From JAJRZL01 sp964557855 (GTDB taxonomy: Bacteria > Zixibacteria > MSB-5A5 > GN15 > FEB-12), in contig CAZLBP010000007.1 in the NCBI GenBank assembly GCA_964557855.1, forward strand, positions 62,001-126,000: a stretch of 64,000 bases of DNA, read 5' to 3'. Position 1 is the stretch's first letter. Each line of letters starts with the position of its first letter. The position numbers and the translations under genes were made by a program. The notes under the pieces are model-generated. The model searched no databases. It was given only the letters and a program-made list of their open reading frames with translations, and was not told where the DNA came from. This document shows positions 26,004-34,277 of this stretch, piece by piece.

Positions 26004-27041
26004 ATGGATAAGAAGAAGCTGCCTCTTGCGGTGCGTCTGGCTGTCGGGATAGTGTCGGTACTGTTATTTCTGGCAATTGTGGAGGTCACGGTTCGATTGG
26101 CGGGGATCGATACGTTTTACCAGAACCGGTTTTTCGTGCTCAATCGGGCGCTGGACTACCCGGATATCTTCAGGAAAGACCACGATCTGTTCTGGCGGTT
26201 CCGGCCGGATCAGTCAGTTACATCTCGGTTCTTTATCGGACGGACGTACCATATCAATTCACTGGGGCTACATGGGCCGGAGATTGCCACCGACAAGACC
26301 AAACCGAGGGTGCTGGCCCTGGGTAACTCGTGCACATTTGGATGGGGGGTGGCCACTGAAAACGGCTATGTACGGCAGTTGCAGGCGCTGCTGGGCGCGC
26401 ACTATGAGGTGATCAACGGGGCGGTGCCGGGGTATTCGTCGCTGCAGGGATTGCGGTTCTATCGTGCGGAGTTGGGTCGGTTGGAGCCGGACGTAGTCTT
26501 GATCTTGTTCGCTTTCAATGATCACTGGGCAGCAGCATCGGGAATTACAGACGAAGACCAACTACCGCCGCCGCAGTTTATTCTGGACGTTCAGAACACC
26601 TTGTCTCGTTTGCACACGTATCGACTGACTAAGAAGCTCGTCCTGTCGATGGTGGAAGAGGATCCGGATTCGCTGTTTGATCGGCAATCACCTGTCTACC
26701 GGGTCGGGCCGGAGGATTTTCATCGAAACCTGACCGAACTGTGTGAAGAGATTCGAGCCGACGGGGCGGAGCCGGTTCTGCTGACATCGCCCATACCCAG
26801 TCTGGAGACCTACTATCGGCCCGGGCACAGGTCGGGTTTGCATTCATTTCATGCTCTGTATAATGGCATCATTCGGGCGGTGGCGGGGGAACAAGATGCG
26901 GAACTCGTTGACCTGGCGCGGGAGTTCGATCAGTATACGGGGTTATTTGACGATCCCCTGGTGGATGCGATCCATTTTAATGCGCGGGGACATCGGTTGG
27001 CGGCGGAGGTGATACATGAGGAAGTGTTCCAAGAAGAGTAG
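26004..27041 (+). CDS. Membrane-anchored SGNH/GDSL hydrolase (second of a tandem pair)
   Basis: A 345-residue paralogue of the preceding gene, started at ATG 26004 (a TTG nine bases earlier is possible). It has the same layout: one N-terminal helix (about residues 10-30), then ALGNSCTFGWG with S109, GAVPGYSSLQG, FAFNDHW and the catalytic DAIHFNARGH. All four SGNH blocks are intact, so both copies are probably active. Divergence is concentrated between the blocks, suggesting different acceptors or substrates. It is the last gene of the module and is followed by paired hairpins. Confidence 0.86.
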   Translation: MDKKKLPLAVRLAVGIVSVLLFLAIVEVTVRLAGIDTFYQNRFFVLNRALDYPDIFRKDHDLFWRFRPDQSVTSRFFIGRTYHINSLGLHGPEIATDKTKPRVLALGNSCTFGWGVATENGYVRQLQALLGAHYEVINGAVPGYSSLQGLRFYRAELGRLEPDVVLILFAFNDHWAAASGITDEDQLPPPQFILDVQNTLSRLHTYRLTKKLVLSMVEEDPDSLFDRQSPVYRVGPEDFHRNLTELCEEIRADGAEPVLLTSPIPSLETYYRPGHRSGLHSFHALYNGIIRAVAGEQDAELVDLAREFDQYTGLFDDPLVDAIHFNARGHRLAAEVIHEEVFQEE

Positions 27042-27083
27042 GACGGGTCGGCACATAGGCCAACGCCTGCAGGGAAACGATGC

Positions 27084-27132
27084 GTCGATCTAAAGATCGA
27101 CACAGCGCAACCCCAAAGGAGTTTGGGGTTGC
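27084..27132. repeat. Two perfect hairpins between convergent genes
   Basis: GTCGATCT-AA-AGATCGAC (27084-27101) and GCAACCCCAAA-GGAG-TTTGGGGTTGC (27107-27132), both with perfect arms, fill the gap between the SGNH gene and the receiver gene. No T-tract follows either. The second has the same build as hairpins near 32181 and 54142. Confidence 0.6.
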
Positions 27133-27198
27133 CACCCACCTATCGCAGGAGGCGACATAGTAATTACGTGCGCGGGATCGGTCACGCGGGCGTGTCGA

Positions 27199-27687
27199 TT
27201 ACTTTTCCTCGTTGTCTATTTTTTTCAGTTCACGCAGGATAGCCAGAGCACTTGATCCGGTTGCGAGCCTGGAAATCCGGTCCATCCGGACCTCATCCGC
27301 CTGGAATTTCTTTTCCATGCGGGCCTGATACGCCTGTTTTAGCGTGTCCAGCAGCTTTTCGAGTTCGTACGGTTTGGGCAGGTAGCCGAAGGCGCCGAGC
27401 TTGGTGCAGTCTACAGCCGAATCGACTGAACCATGGCCCGTTAAAATGACGACCTCGATGTACTTGTGCTCTTTCTTGAGGATTTCCAGTACTTTCTTGC
27501 CGTCCATGCCGGGCATTTTCAGGTCAAGCAGGGCCAGGTCGTATTTTTCCTGCCGCGCCAGTTCGACTGCCCGTTCGCCGCGGGTGGCAGTGCGGACTTC
27601 GAAGTCTCTCATCTCGAGTCGCTTGGCAATCGATTCGAGAAACTCCTCTTCGTCGTCGACAATGAGCAATCTGATCTTATCTGACAT
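27199..27687 (-). CDS. Stand-alone response regulator receiver protein
   Basis: A 162-residue CheY-like protein. The receiver fold spans about residues 5-122, with the acidic pocket D11/D12, phospho-acceptor D55 (LLDLKMPG), Thr in VILTGHGS and Lys in YLPKPYE. The C-terminal 40 residues are a charged helix without a DNA-binding domain. It is the last gene of a minus-strand operon with the receiver-transporter fusion 19 bases upstream, and is clearly similar to that protein's receiver domain. A role as phosphate sink, phosphorelay partner or competitor in that pathway is inference. Confidence 0.92.
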   Translation of the reverse strand: MSDKIRLLIVDDEEEFLESIAKRLEMRDFEVRTATRGERAVELARQEKYDLALLDLKMPGMDGKKVLEILKKEHKYIEVVILTGHGSVDSAVDCTKLGAFGYLPKPYELEKLLDTLKQAYQARMEKKFQADEVRMDRISRLATGSSALAILRELKKIDNEEK

Positions 27688-27706
27688 CTGTCCGTCCTTT
27701 CTCTAT

Positions 27707-29740
27707 CTAGAAGCCGAAATATCGCCAATATCCGAATATCGTCCAGCCCCAAAGCACGGCAAACGAAAGCAGCAGAACTACGGCGCCATGTTTGATGAAA
27801 TCCGCCAGAGTGAGAAGTTGCTCGCCGGTGACCGGGTCTTTGGCCATGGCATAGGCAATAGCATTGGATGGCGTACCGATGATGAGCATATGGGCGAAGG
27901 AGGAGGCAAACGCGGTCGCAAAACCGATCATCCACGGGTGCGTGCCGCTGATAGTGGCCATGGGGACAGTTATGGGTCCAATCGCCGAGACCGTGGCGCC
28001 GTCGCTCATGAAGTTGGTCGTAATGCCGGTGAAGAGACTGGCGGCCATGGCCAGGCCGGATCCGTCGCGCATGAACTCGGGCAGGATACTCAGGAAGCTG
28101 TCCGCGAGAAACAGCGCGGCTCCGGTTTCGGCGAGCCCTTTGCCGAGCGCGCTGGCGCTGGCGTACAGGGCGACCACTTCCCAGTGGATGGAGGTGATGT
28201 CTCGCCACTTAAGGACGCGGAATATGTTGAGTGCCACCAAACCGAGGATGACCGGGCCGCCCATACCGAATGTGTCACTGGCTCCGATCCAGAGGACAAT
28301 GACGGTGATCAGGACGGCGGCCGTAACGTATTCATTTCTGTTCATGGGTCCGATCTGGTTGGCGGCCTGGCGCACGATGGAGGCGACGTTGAGGGACTTG
28401 ACTTTGAGTTGCGATCGCATGCGCAGATAGAAATAGCCGGCAATGACCAGCGCCATAACAGGCACAAACGGCATCCCGTAGGTCATCCATTCGCCGAACG
28501 AGGGGGCTATATTGTAGTCCTGCAATATCCCCATCATGATAGCATTGCGCCCGCCCGCAGCCGGCGATCCGGGTCCGCCCGAATTGGCGGTGTAGCACAG
28601 AGTGAGGGCAAACATGACTGCCAGGGCGCGGTCTTTCTTGATACCGGCGGCCTGCACGGACGTAACATAGACCATCATAAACAGAGGCATAATAAAAGCG
28701 ACCAGGGCGTGCTCGGAAATGAATGAACAAGAGATGGCCAAGAGCGGCAGGAAGAGGAACAGCAAGCGCGGGAGTGTTTTGGCCGGACCGAGCAGCAACA
28801 GGCCGATTCGGCGGTCGAGTCCCGTCTTGGAAATAGCCGCCGCCAGCGCCAGTACCCCGAAGATGAAGATGACGGCGTCCTTGGCGTAGGCCTGAGCGAT
28901 TTCATCCGGTTGGAGAATCCCGGTGAAATACATCAGCACCCCGACCAGTAATGCCGTAATACCGACCGGAACAGCGCCCGTGGCCCAGAAGAGGGCGGCC
29001 ACCAGCAGCGTACCGAGCATGACGCGGGCCTTCGTGGCCAGAGTAGCGGGGCTCTGCGGGACCTTGACTACGTTGCCGTCCGCATTGGTATCAGTACTTG
29101 ACATCTTATGTTTGCGGCTGTAGTAGTCGGCAATTGACTCGCCTTGATTCATTTGTCGGTAGGCGGCGTATCCCAGATTTGGATCCGTCATCTGGCCCGT
29201 TTTAGGCGCCGAGAGAATGTCCAGTAATCGTTGCGGCGCCGGAGCCAGCAACAAGACGGTGAAGATCAGTATCCCCAGGAATATGATGCCGGGACGCGAG
29301 TTGTGTGATCCGATGAGCCACTTTTTGAACGAGCCCTTCTCGACGTCGGGGATTTCGTATCGCGCCATAACATGCGGGCGTTCTTCGCGAGCCGTTTCAA
29401 TCGTCCTGAGGAGCTCCTCCATCTCACACGGCTTCTCCAAATAGGCAAAGGCTTCCAGCCGGCCGGTCTCCATGGCGGAAGTCAAGGAACCGTGACCGGT
29501 CAACATAATCACCTGGACCGCCGGCCGATACTTTTTCAGTTCAGTCAGAGTCTGTTCTCCGGTGAGTCCCGGCATTTTCAAATCCAGTAAGACGACATCA
29601 ATTTCGAGATCGCTTCGGGCAATCTGTATCGCGCTCGTGCCGTCTTCAGCTTCAAGTGTCTCCAGTCCACGCAAGTTGAGGCGCTTAGCCAGGTCGGAAC
29701 GGAACTCGTTTTCGTCGTCAACAAGGAGAATTCTGGGCAT
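27707..29740 (-). CDS. Response-regulator receiver domain fused to a DASS/SLC13-type anion transporter
   Basis: A 677-residue fusion. Residues 1-125 are a complete receiver domain: D8/D9, phospho-acceptor D53 (LLDLKMPG), Thr in MLTGHGS, Lys in LEKPCE. After a linker and one helix (about 150-170, IIFLGILIFTVLLLAP), residues 240-677 form a polytopic transporter of the divalent-anion/sodium symporter family. The two hairpin motifs are YTANSGGPGSPAAGG and TTNFMSDGATVSAIGP; the second has SDG where many members have SNT, so the substrate is uncertain (sulfate, dicarboxylates or another anion). ATG 29740 begins one base after the CBS gene's stop, with aaagggg upstream. The reading frame is uninterrupted, so the fusion is not an annotation artefact. 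Phosphorylation would be expected to gate or set transport directly. Confidence 0.88.
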   Translation of the reverse strand: MPRILLVDDENEFRSDLAKRLNLRGLETLEAEDGTSAIQIARSDLEIDVVLLDLKMPGLTGEQTLTELKKYRPAVQVIMLTGHGSLTSAMETGRLEAFAYLEKPCEMEELLRTIETAREERPHVMARYEIPDVEKGSFKKWLIGSHNSRPGIIFLGILIFTVLLLAPAPQRLLDILSAPKTGQMTDPNLGYAAYRQMNQGESIADYYSRKHKMSSTDTNADGNVVKVPQSPATLATKARVMLGTLLVAALFWATGAVPVGITALLVGVLMYFTGILQPDEIAQAYAKDAVIFIFGVLALAAAISKTGLDRRIGLLLLGPAKTLPRLLFLFLPLLAISCSFISEHALVAFIMPLFMMVYVTSVQAAGIKKDRALAVMFALTLCYTANSGGPGSPAAGGRNAIMMGILQDYNIAPSFGEWMTYGMPFVPVMALVIAGYFYLRMRSQLKVKSLNVASIVRQAANQIGPMNRNEYVTAAVLITVIVLWIGASDTFGMGGPVILGLVALNIFRVLKWRDITSIHWEVVALYASASALGKGLAETGAALFLADSFLSILPEFMRDGSGLAMAASLFTGITTNFMSDGATVSAIGPITVPMATISGTHPWMIGFATAFASSFAHMLIIGTPSNAIAYAMAKDPVTGEQLLTLADFIKHGAVVLLLSFAVLWGWTIFGYWRYFGF

Positions 29741-29741
29741 G

Positions 29742-30311
29742 TTACCGTTCCCCTTTCTCACTTCCGGGTGCAACCTCGAGCATTTGCCGGATCACTTCAT
29801 CGCACACATCGGATAATCGGACCAGCCCGACCGGGCGGTCCTCTCGGGTGACGAGAATAGACAGTGTCTGCCAGTTGACCATCTGATGAATGACTTCACA
29901 GATGGGCGTGTCGATATCGATATGTTCTTTGAAGGCGTGCATGACGGTAGTGACGGGCAACGTGGCGCCGGCCAGACACATGCGGGACAACGTCCGCTGC
30001 AATACTCGCATGTGGTCGAGGGCGGTTTGCATGACGGCATCACTTACCCCCGCCTTCTCCAGGGTCGACTGATCCCTGACCACCTGGCTGCCGGGTTCGA
30101 GAGCCCGCAGGAGGGCAAGCTGTCCCAGCTTCCCCACGATCCGGCCTTTCTTGTCGGCCACCAGCACCGCCTGATACGGTTGTCGGCCCGGTTCCATGGC
30201 TCGACGCGATTCATCCAGTCTGATAACGGCATCGAGGACTGTGGCACTCGAGTCCACAGCCGGGTACTCATCCAGCGGTACCATCAGATCTTTGGCTGTC
30301 TTCGTATCCAT
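29742..30311 (-). CDS. CBS-domain-pair protein
   Basis: A 189-residue protein with two CBS motifs: residues 1-75 (TAKDLMVPLDEYPAVDSSATVLDAV ... QAVLVADKKGRIVGKLG) and 120-180 (PVTTVMHAFKEHIDIDTPICEV ... TLSILVTREDRPVGLVRL). A helical insert separates them. CBS pairs bind adenosine nucleotides or other ligands and regulate partner proteins, often transporters. It lies between the histidine kinase (6 bases) and the receiver-transporter fusion (1 base), so a regulatory role in anion uptake is plausible. No DNA-binding or enzymatic domain is attached. Confidence 0.87.
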   Translation of the reverse strand: MDTKTAKDLMVPLDEYPAVDSSATVLDAVIRLDESRRAMEPGRQPYQAVLVADKKGRIVGKLGQLALLRALEPGSQVVRDQSTLEKAGVSDAVMQTALDHMRVLQRTLSRMCLAGATLPVTTVMHAFKEHIDIDTPICEVIHQMVNWQTLSILVTREDRPVGLVRLSDVCDEVIRQMLEVAPGSEKGER

Positions 30312-30317
30312 AAACTC

Positions 30318-32012
30318 CTAACCTCTTGGCTTGATGGGCAGTAACACTCTGAAGGTGCTGCCTTTTCCGATCTCGCTCTCTACTTCGATATTTCCTCCGA
30401 GCCCTTTGACTATGCCGTAACTGACCGACAGCCCCAGTCCGGTACCTTTGCCGACCTCCTTGGTCGTGAAGAAGGGCATGAACAGTCGTTCGAGATATTC
30501 CCGGGGCATACCACAGCCGGTATCTCGGATCGCGATTTCGATCTTGTCCCGGCGCTCGGCTGTGGAGATGGTAATGACACCGGGTTTGCCCTGGAGTGCA
30601 TCGACGGCGTTATTGACTATATTTAGAATAACCTGCTGCAACTGGTTGCCGTCGGTGGTCAAGGGTGGCAGGGAACGATCATATTTAGTTTCTGCTTTGA
30701 CGTTGGAGACTCTGATTTCAGCGCCCAAGAGATCCACAATTACTCCGTCGATCAAATCGTGGACGTCATGGGCGCGGAGATCGAAATCGGTACGTCGAAC
30801 GAAACGCAGCAGTTTGCGGGTGATATCGCGGCAGCGGAAGGCGGACTTTTGAATGGTCTGGAGCCGGCGGCGGAGGTCCTCGGGGTCGAGCGTCTGATTG
30901 AACCGGGGATCGGTGTAATCCATCAGGAGCCCGGATTCCTCGGTGATAACGGCCAGCGGGTTGTTTATTTCATGGGCGATGCCGGAGGCCAGCTCGCCGA
31001 CCGAGGCCAGCTTGGCGGCGTGTTCCAGTTGGGCGCGGGTTTGATCCGTTTCTTTTTGCTGGGCGACCAGTTTGCCGGAGCGGTTGATGATCACTACGAC
31101 GGCGAGTATGAGCAGGACGGCCGAGACGGCCATGGACCGAGGCTGAAGTCGACCGAAGATGCCGGCGTGTCCGACTGTGGACTGAACAATGAGACACCAC
31201 TCCGCATTTCGCAGCCAGCGAAAGGCGTAGTGTCGAGAGCGGTCGTTGATCTTCGTCGTACTTTCGCCGTACTTCCTCTCGAGCGGTACGGAGATAGGAC
31301 AGGTGTCCAGCGGCTGCGCGATCCGGGAGTCAACGAGTTGGTAAATGCCGTCGACGTTGATCAGGAACGTCGTGACATCACCGGCCGCCTGCTGGGACTC
31401 CATATATTCGTACATCCGGGCGGGGTCGAGGGTGGCCCGCAGGACCAGGAACTGATCGTCGAGATAGCGGCTGACTGCGAGAGTGAAGTGTGGCTGTCGA
31501 CGGAAGCCCATGTAAATGTCTGAAATAACGAAGTTATCTTCCCTTTAACGGAGCGCTACATACCAGTCCTCCTCGCGATAATCTCGCGACTCCAACGATG
31601 GATGCGGGCCGGCATAGGCAACCTGGACTCCGGACGAATCGAAGAATCCCAAATCGATAAAGGCGTCGCTGACCCGCCGGAGGTCCTCCAGATATTCGGC
31701 CATTTTGGCTGAAGACGGCGGGATGGCAAAACGGGGATGGTCTATCAGATTGGCGAGGTTGACGCGGCGTTCGGACAGAAACAGATCGAGTGTATTGGCC
31801 TGGTGTTCGGCGATGGCGCCGAGATGGACGCGATGGCCGGCCTGTTAGAGGCCAATGTAGCGATAATGGAAGTAGACGATCAAGATGACGAGCGGTGCCA
31901 AATAGGTGACAGCCATCCTCATGATCTGGCGGCGTCGCCACTCGCGATAGTGTTCTTCTTTAAACGGCAGAGATTCGGCCGTTATTGCCTGGGAGTTATT
32001 CGCGGCTGTCAC
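30318..32012 (-). pseudogene. dCache sensor histidine kinase interrupted by two in-frame TAA codons
   Basis: Read from GTG 32012 this is a 564-codon sensor kinase: N-terminal helix (YLAPLVILIVYFHYRYIGL), periplasmic dCache domain, second helix (about residues 275-295), HisKA with H347 (GIAHEINNPL), and HATPase (NIVNNAVDAL, DTGCGMP, GKGTGLGLS). Two TAA codons lie in frame, at 31847-31845 (after YIGL) and 31547-31545 (between WYVALR and REDNFVISDIY). No frameshift accompanies them, and the residues on both sides match dCache kinases as I remember them. An intact downstream frame starts at ATG 31511 and keeps the second half of the sensor domain, the helix and the whole kinase, so a truncated product may still be made. 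Nonsense decay, base-call errors or readthrough are possible. ATG 31922 is an alternative original start. Confidence 0.75.
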
Positions 32013-32950
32013 TTCAACTACCGTACTTAAAGTACTCTCTCACAACGGGCCGGGTTTAGGCGGCCGAAAATCCACACTTCAGTCATCGAAAGCTACATAC
32101 GGGGTTTCCTTGAGGCAACTGAATTCGGTGCGCTGTCAGCGAATTTCTGAGGAGGGTGTCGAACCAAATTGCGACATGTTGCCACTCCAGAAGAGTCTGG
32201 GGTGGCCACTCAATGAAGATTCCAGGTGTAGGGCAGGTCCGGAGCGGACCTGCCCTACACTTATTCTCATGCGGACAGCTCGCGAGCTGTCCCTACACAG
32301 ACATGGGAGTTCGCAAGTGTAATTCGAGAAGGAAGGGAAATGGGTTCGTTTGAAAATAGTCGTTTTTTTCGGCGTGGTTCTTTGTCATGAAGTGACGCAC
32401 AGTTCAGGGGGGAGACCTTTCGGATTCTGGTTAGTGCATTTAACTAATGGGTGCGGTGACTGATTCACCATCGGTTTTGTAAGGAAAATGTCTACCTCAC
32501 CCTCTTCCCCTCTCCATTATAAGGAGAGGGGTGCTGAAGGCGGGGTGAGGGTTTTGTGTCCATCAGACATGGATTATTGGTCAACCACGCGAGGAGTCGG
32601 AGGCACAAGGTCCCGGGCCTGCTCGCTTGAAGGGGAATAGGAGCGGCAGGTCACAGTTGTCGTCGCGCGCCAATCTGGACCTGCCGCAACATTTCAATGG
32701 CTCGTTAGTGGGCAGCGAGTCGTCAGGCGGAGTGGGGCTGTCTCAAACGATCAAACCAAGTCGATCTTTGATTCGTGTAGCGGCGGGGCTTGTCCCCGCC
32801 GACTTCGCAAGTCGGTGCGACGCAAGGCCGCACGCTACGCGGGGATGGAGCGGACGGCACGCTTCAAGGCCGATTCACGGCTTGTGGGACAGCCCCGGAT
32901 CACCTGACGCCACATAAACGCCGAACAAGTTTGGGGTGGGCACCCGGCCG
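32013..32950. repeat. Intergenic hairpin island
   Basis: Nearly 1 kb without a gene but rich in inverted repeats. GCCACTCCAGA / TCTGGGGTGGC lies at 32181-32206 (one G-U pair). A 16-bp perfect stem with a 3-base loop lies at 32226-32260. A 20-bp perfect palindrome (GGACAGCTCG CGAGCTGTCC) lies at 32273-32292. CCCCTCTCC / GGAGAGGGG at 32507-32531 sits inside CCTCACCC / GGGTGAGG (32495-32550). CGGCGGGG / CCCCGCCG lies at 32781-32801, followed by CGACTT / AAGTCG. Related words (gcaggtcc, gacctgcc) recur at 32646-32690 and near 21100. No transposase or tRNA was seen. Confidence 0.65.
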
Positions 32951-32953
32951 TGC

Positions 32954-32984
32954 AAAAAAAAACGCCCCCCGATCGGGGGGCGTT
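32954..32984 (-). terminator. Intrinsic terminator of the downstream prepilin gene
   Basis: AACGCCCCCC-GATC-GGGGGGCGTT forms a strong stem (32961-32984), followed on the minus strand by nine T (plus-strand A run 32954-32962). It lies 24 bases after the prepilin stop at 33008. Confidence 0.93.
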
Positions 32985-33007
32985 TTGAAAGGAGATGAAC
33001 CCGCGTA

Positions 33008-33418
33008 CTAGTCGACTACGTCGTTGTTACCAGGTGTGACGGCTAACGTCCCATCATCATTGATAGTCCAAATATCCATGGTCGCGTCGTCATCAAGGTT
33101 GGCCGTACCCGTCGCAACGAATCCGGTACCGGCCAAGGCAACGCTATACGCATAAATGGCATCAACCGGGACTTCAACGCCAATGGCCGCACATGCAGCA
33201 TTATCGGCACAGGCCAGATACACGCCGTTTTCCTGACGATAGGTGCGCTCCATGGTGTAAATCTGCTTCAAAATACCCTTAACTTCAGACTGCTTCGACT
33301 TGACGGTCGCCTGCATGAATCTCGGGATGGCCAGGGCGGCCAGGATGCCGATGATAACGACCACGATCATCAACTCGATCAGCGTGAAGCCTTTGCGGTT
33401 GTGGAACTTTGAAAACAT
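33008..33418 (-). CDS. Type IV pilin-like prepilin
   Basis: A 136-residue class III signal protein. The leader MFSKFHNRKG is cut before Phe by a prepilin peptidase. It is followed by the classic hydrophobic helix FTLIELMIVVVIIGILAALA with Glu5 of the mature protein. The globular part has two cysteines (ACADNAACAAIG) and ends TMDIWTINDDGTLAVTPGNN, almost the same ending as the second prepilin nearby, so they are paralogues. taggagg lies just before ATG 33418. It could be the major pilin, or a pseudopilin of a type II secretion system; no assembly genes are present in the window. Confidence 0.93.
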   Translation of the reverse strand: MFSKFHNRKGFTLIELMIVVVIIGILAALAIPRFMQATVKSKQSEVKGILKQIYTMERTYRQENGVYLACADNAACAAIGVEVPVDAIYAYSVALAGTGFVATGTANLDDDATMDIWTINDDGTLAVTPGNNDVVD

Positions 33419-33487
33419 CGTAACCTCCTACAAGTTGTAACTGAACCTTAGTGGTTAACTCTCTTTTTCCTGTCGGCACTTATAAGG

Positions 33488-33501
33488 GCAAAGTGCATAC
33501 C
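33488..33501 (-). promoter_or_regulatory. Candidate sigma-54 promoter of the downstream prepilin gene
   Basis: The minus strand reads GG-TATGCACTTT-GC, giving exact GG-N10-GC spacing with TTGC at the -12 element. The predicted start is about 58 bases before ATG 33418. A PilR-like sigma-54 activator is encoded upstream, which supports it. The -24 element is only partly consensus. Confidence 0.4.
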
Positions 33502-33703
33502 TTCCTGGTTGACTATTTTTGAACAATGCCGGTTTTCTCCAAAGCCTTTACATTGGAGGGATTCGCCGGTTGGTGCAACTCGCGACAGAGGGTTTTCGAA
33601 CCCGATCGGTTGAGATCGCGATCTCCAGCCAATGCAATTTGCCAAGAGGATTGCATTCTGCAAGAGACTGGCGGTGTCCAAATCGATATCCGGTGACGGA
33701 CCC

Positions 33704-33734
33704 AAAAAAGAAAGGCCTGCATGGATACAGGCCT
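33704..33734 (-). terminator. Intrinsic terminator of the upstream prepilin gene
   Basis: AGGCCTG arms (33713-33719 and 33728-33734) around an 8-base loop, followed on the minus strand by TTCTTTTTT. It lies about 30 bases past the stop of the prepilin gene that ends at 33763. The rest of the 344-base gap between the prepilin genes holds only the candidate sigma-54 site. Confidence 0.88.
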
Positions 33735-33762
33735 CTCGTCACATTCGCCAGTCAGATTGATA

Positions 33763-34197
33763 TCAATCATATACGTCATTGTTACCAGGTGTAACGGCGA
33801 TTGTCCCCAAGTCATTGACTGTCCAGATATCCATGGTCGGATCATCGTCGATATTCGCCGTCGCTGTGGCCGTGAACGTCTGTCCGACGACGTTTATGGT
33901 GTAGGTGTAACGTGCGTGGGGCTGCAATTCAATCCAGATTTCCTTGAAGGCCTGGGGATCGGCGGCGCTGGCCGGTCCGCCCGGTTGGTAGTAATTGTTC
34001 CCGAGCGCCTGCTGCCGATAGGTTCGCTGGTTAACATAGATTTGTTTCAAGATAGCCTTGGCTTCGTTCTGTTTGGTCTTGGTAGTAGCCATCATGTACC
34101 TGGGGATAGCCAAGGCGGCCAAAATTCCGATAATGACAACCACTATCATCAATTCAATCAGCGTGAAACCTCTGGAACTCTTGTATCTGCCTATCAT
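33763..34197 (-). CDS. Type IV pilin-like prepilin (second copy)
   Basis: A 144-residue prepilin. ATG 34197 is preferred over an in-frame ATG nine codons upstream, because gaggg lies just before it and the leader is then the expected ten residues (MIGRYKSSRG before FTLIE). The conserved helix FTLIELMIVVVIIGILAALA, with Glu5, follows. The globular half contains YVNQRTYRQQALGNNYYQPGG and ends TMDIWTVNDLGTIAVTPGNN, closely matching the other prepilin; unlike it, there are no cysteines. It lies 80 bases after the regulator gene, with its own candidate sigma-54 promoter and terminator, so it is transcribed alone. Confidence 0.93.
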   Translation of the reverse strand: MIGRYKSSRGFTLIELMIVVVIIGILAALAIPRYMMATTKTKQNEAKAILKQIYVNQRTYRQQALGNNYYQPGGPASAADPQAFKEIWIELQPHARYTYTINVVGQTFTATATANIDDDPTMDIWTVNDLGTIAVTPGNNDVYD

Positions 34198-34242
34198 ATG
34201 TCCCTCACTTTGTTTCTTATCCACTTCTCTGGGCTGGAGGTT

Positions 34243-34256
34243 GCAATTTCCGTTCC
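34243..34256 (-). promoter_or_regulatory. Candidate sigma-54 promoter of the upstream prepilin gene
   Basis: The minus strand reads GCGGAACG-GAAA-TTGCA: GG-N10-GC spacing is exact, ACG and TTGCA match consensus, and one core base differs (A for C after GG). The predicted start is about 34 bases before ATG 34197. It lies directly between a sigma-54 activator gene and the prepilin gene. Confidence 0.5.
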
Positions 34257-34277
34257 GCTCCTTTGTGCAAAATATGA

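Noticed and set aside
27401..28726. A 441-codon plus-strand open frame opposite the receiver-transporter gene
   Set aside because: Low-complexity Arg/Gly/His-rich product with no motif; the opposite strand encodes a clear receiver and transporter.
31534..32030. Open frames on either strand over the kinase N-terminus
   Set aside because: They are shadows; the kinase frame itself gives the dCache sequence, though broken by two stops.
33636..33652. TTGGCAAATTGCA on the minus strand as a sigma-54 promoter
   Set aside because: The two elements are only 2 bases apart instead of the required spacing.
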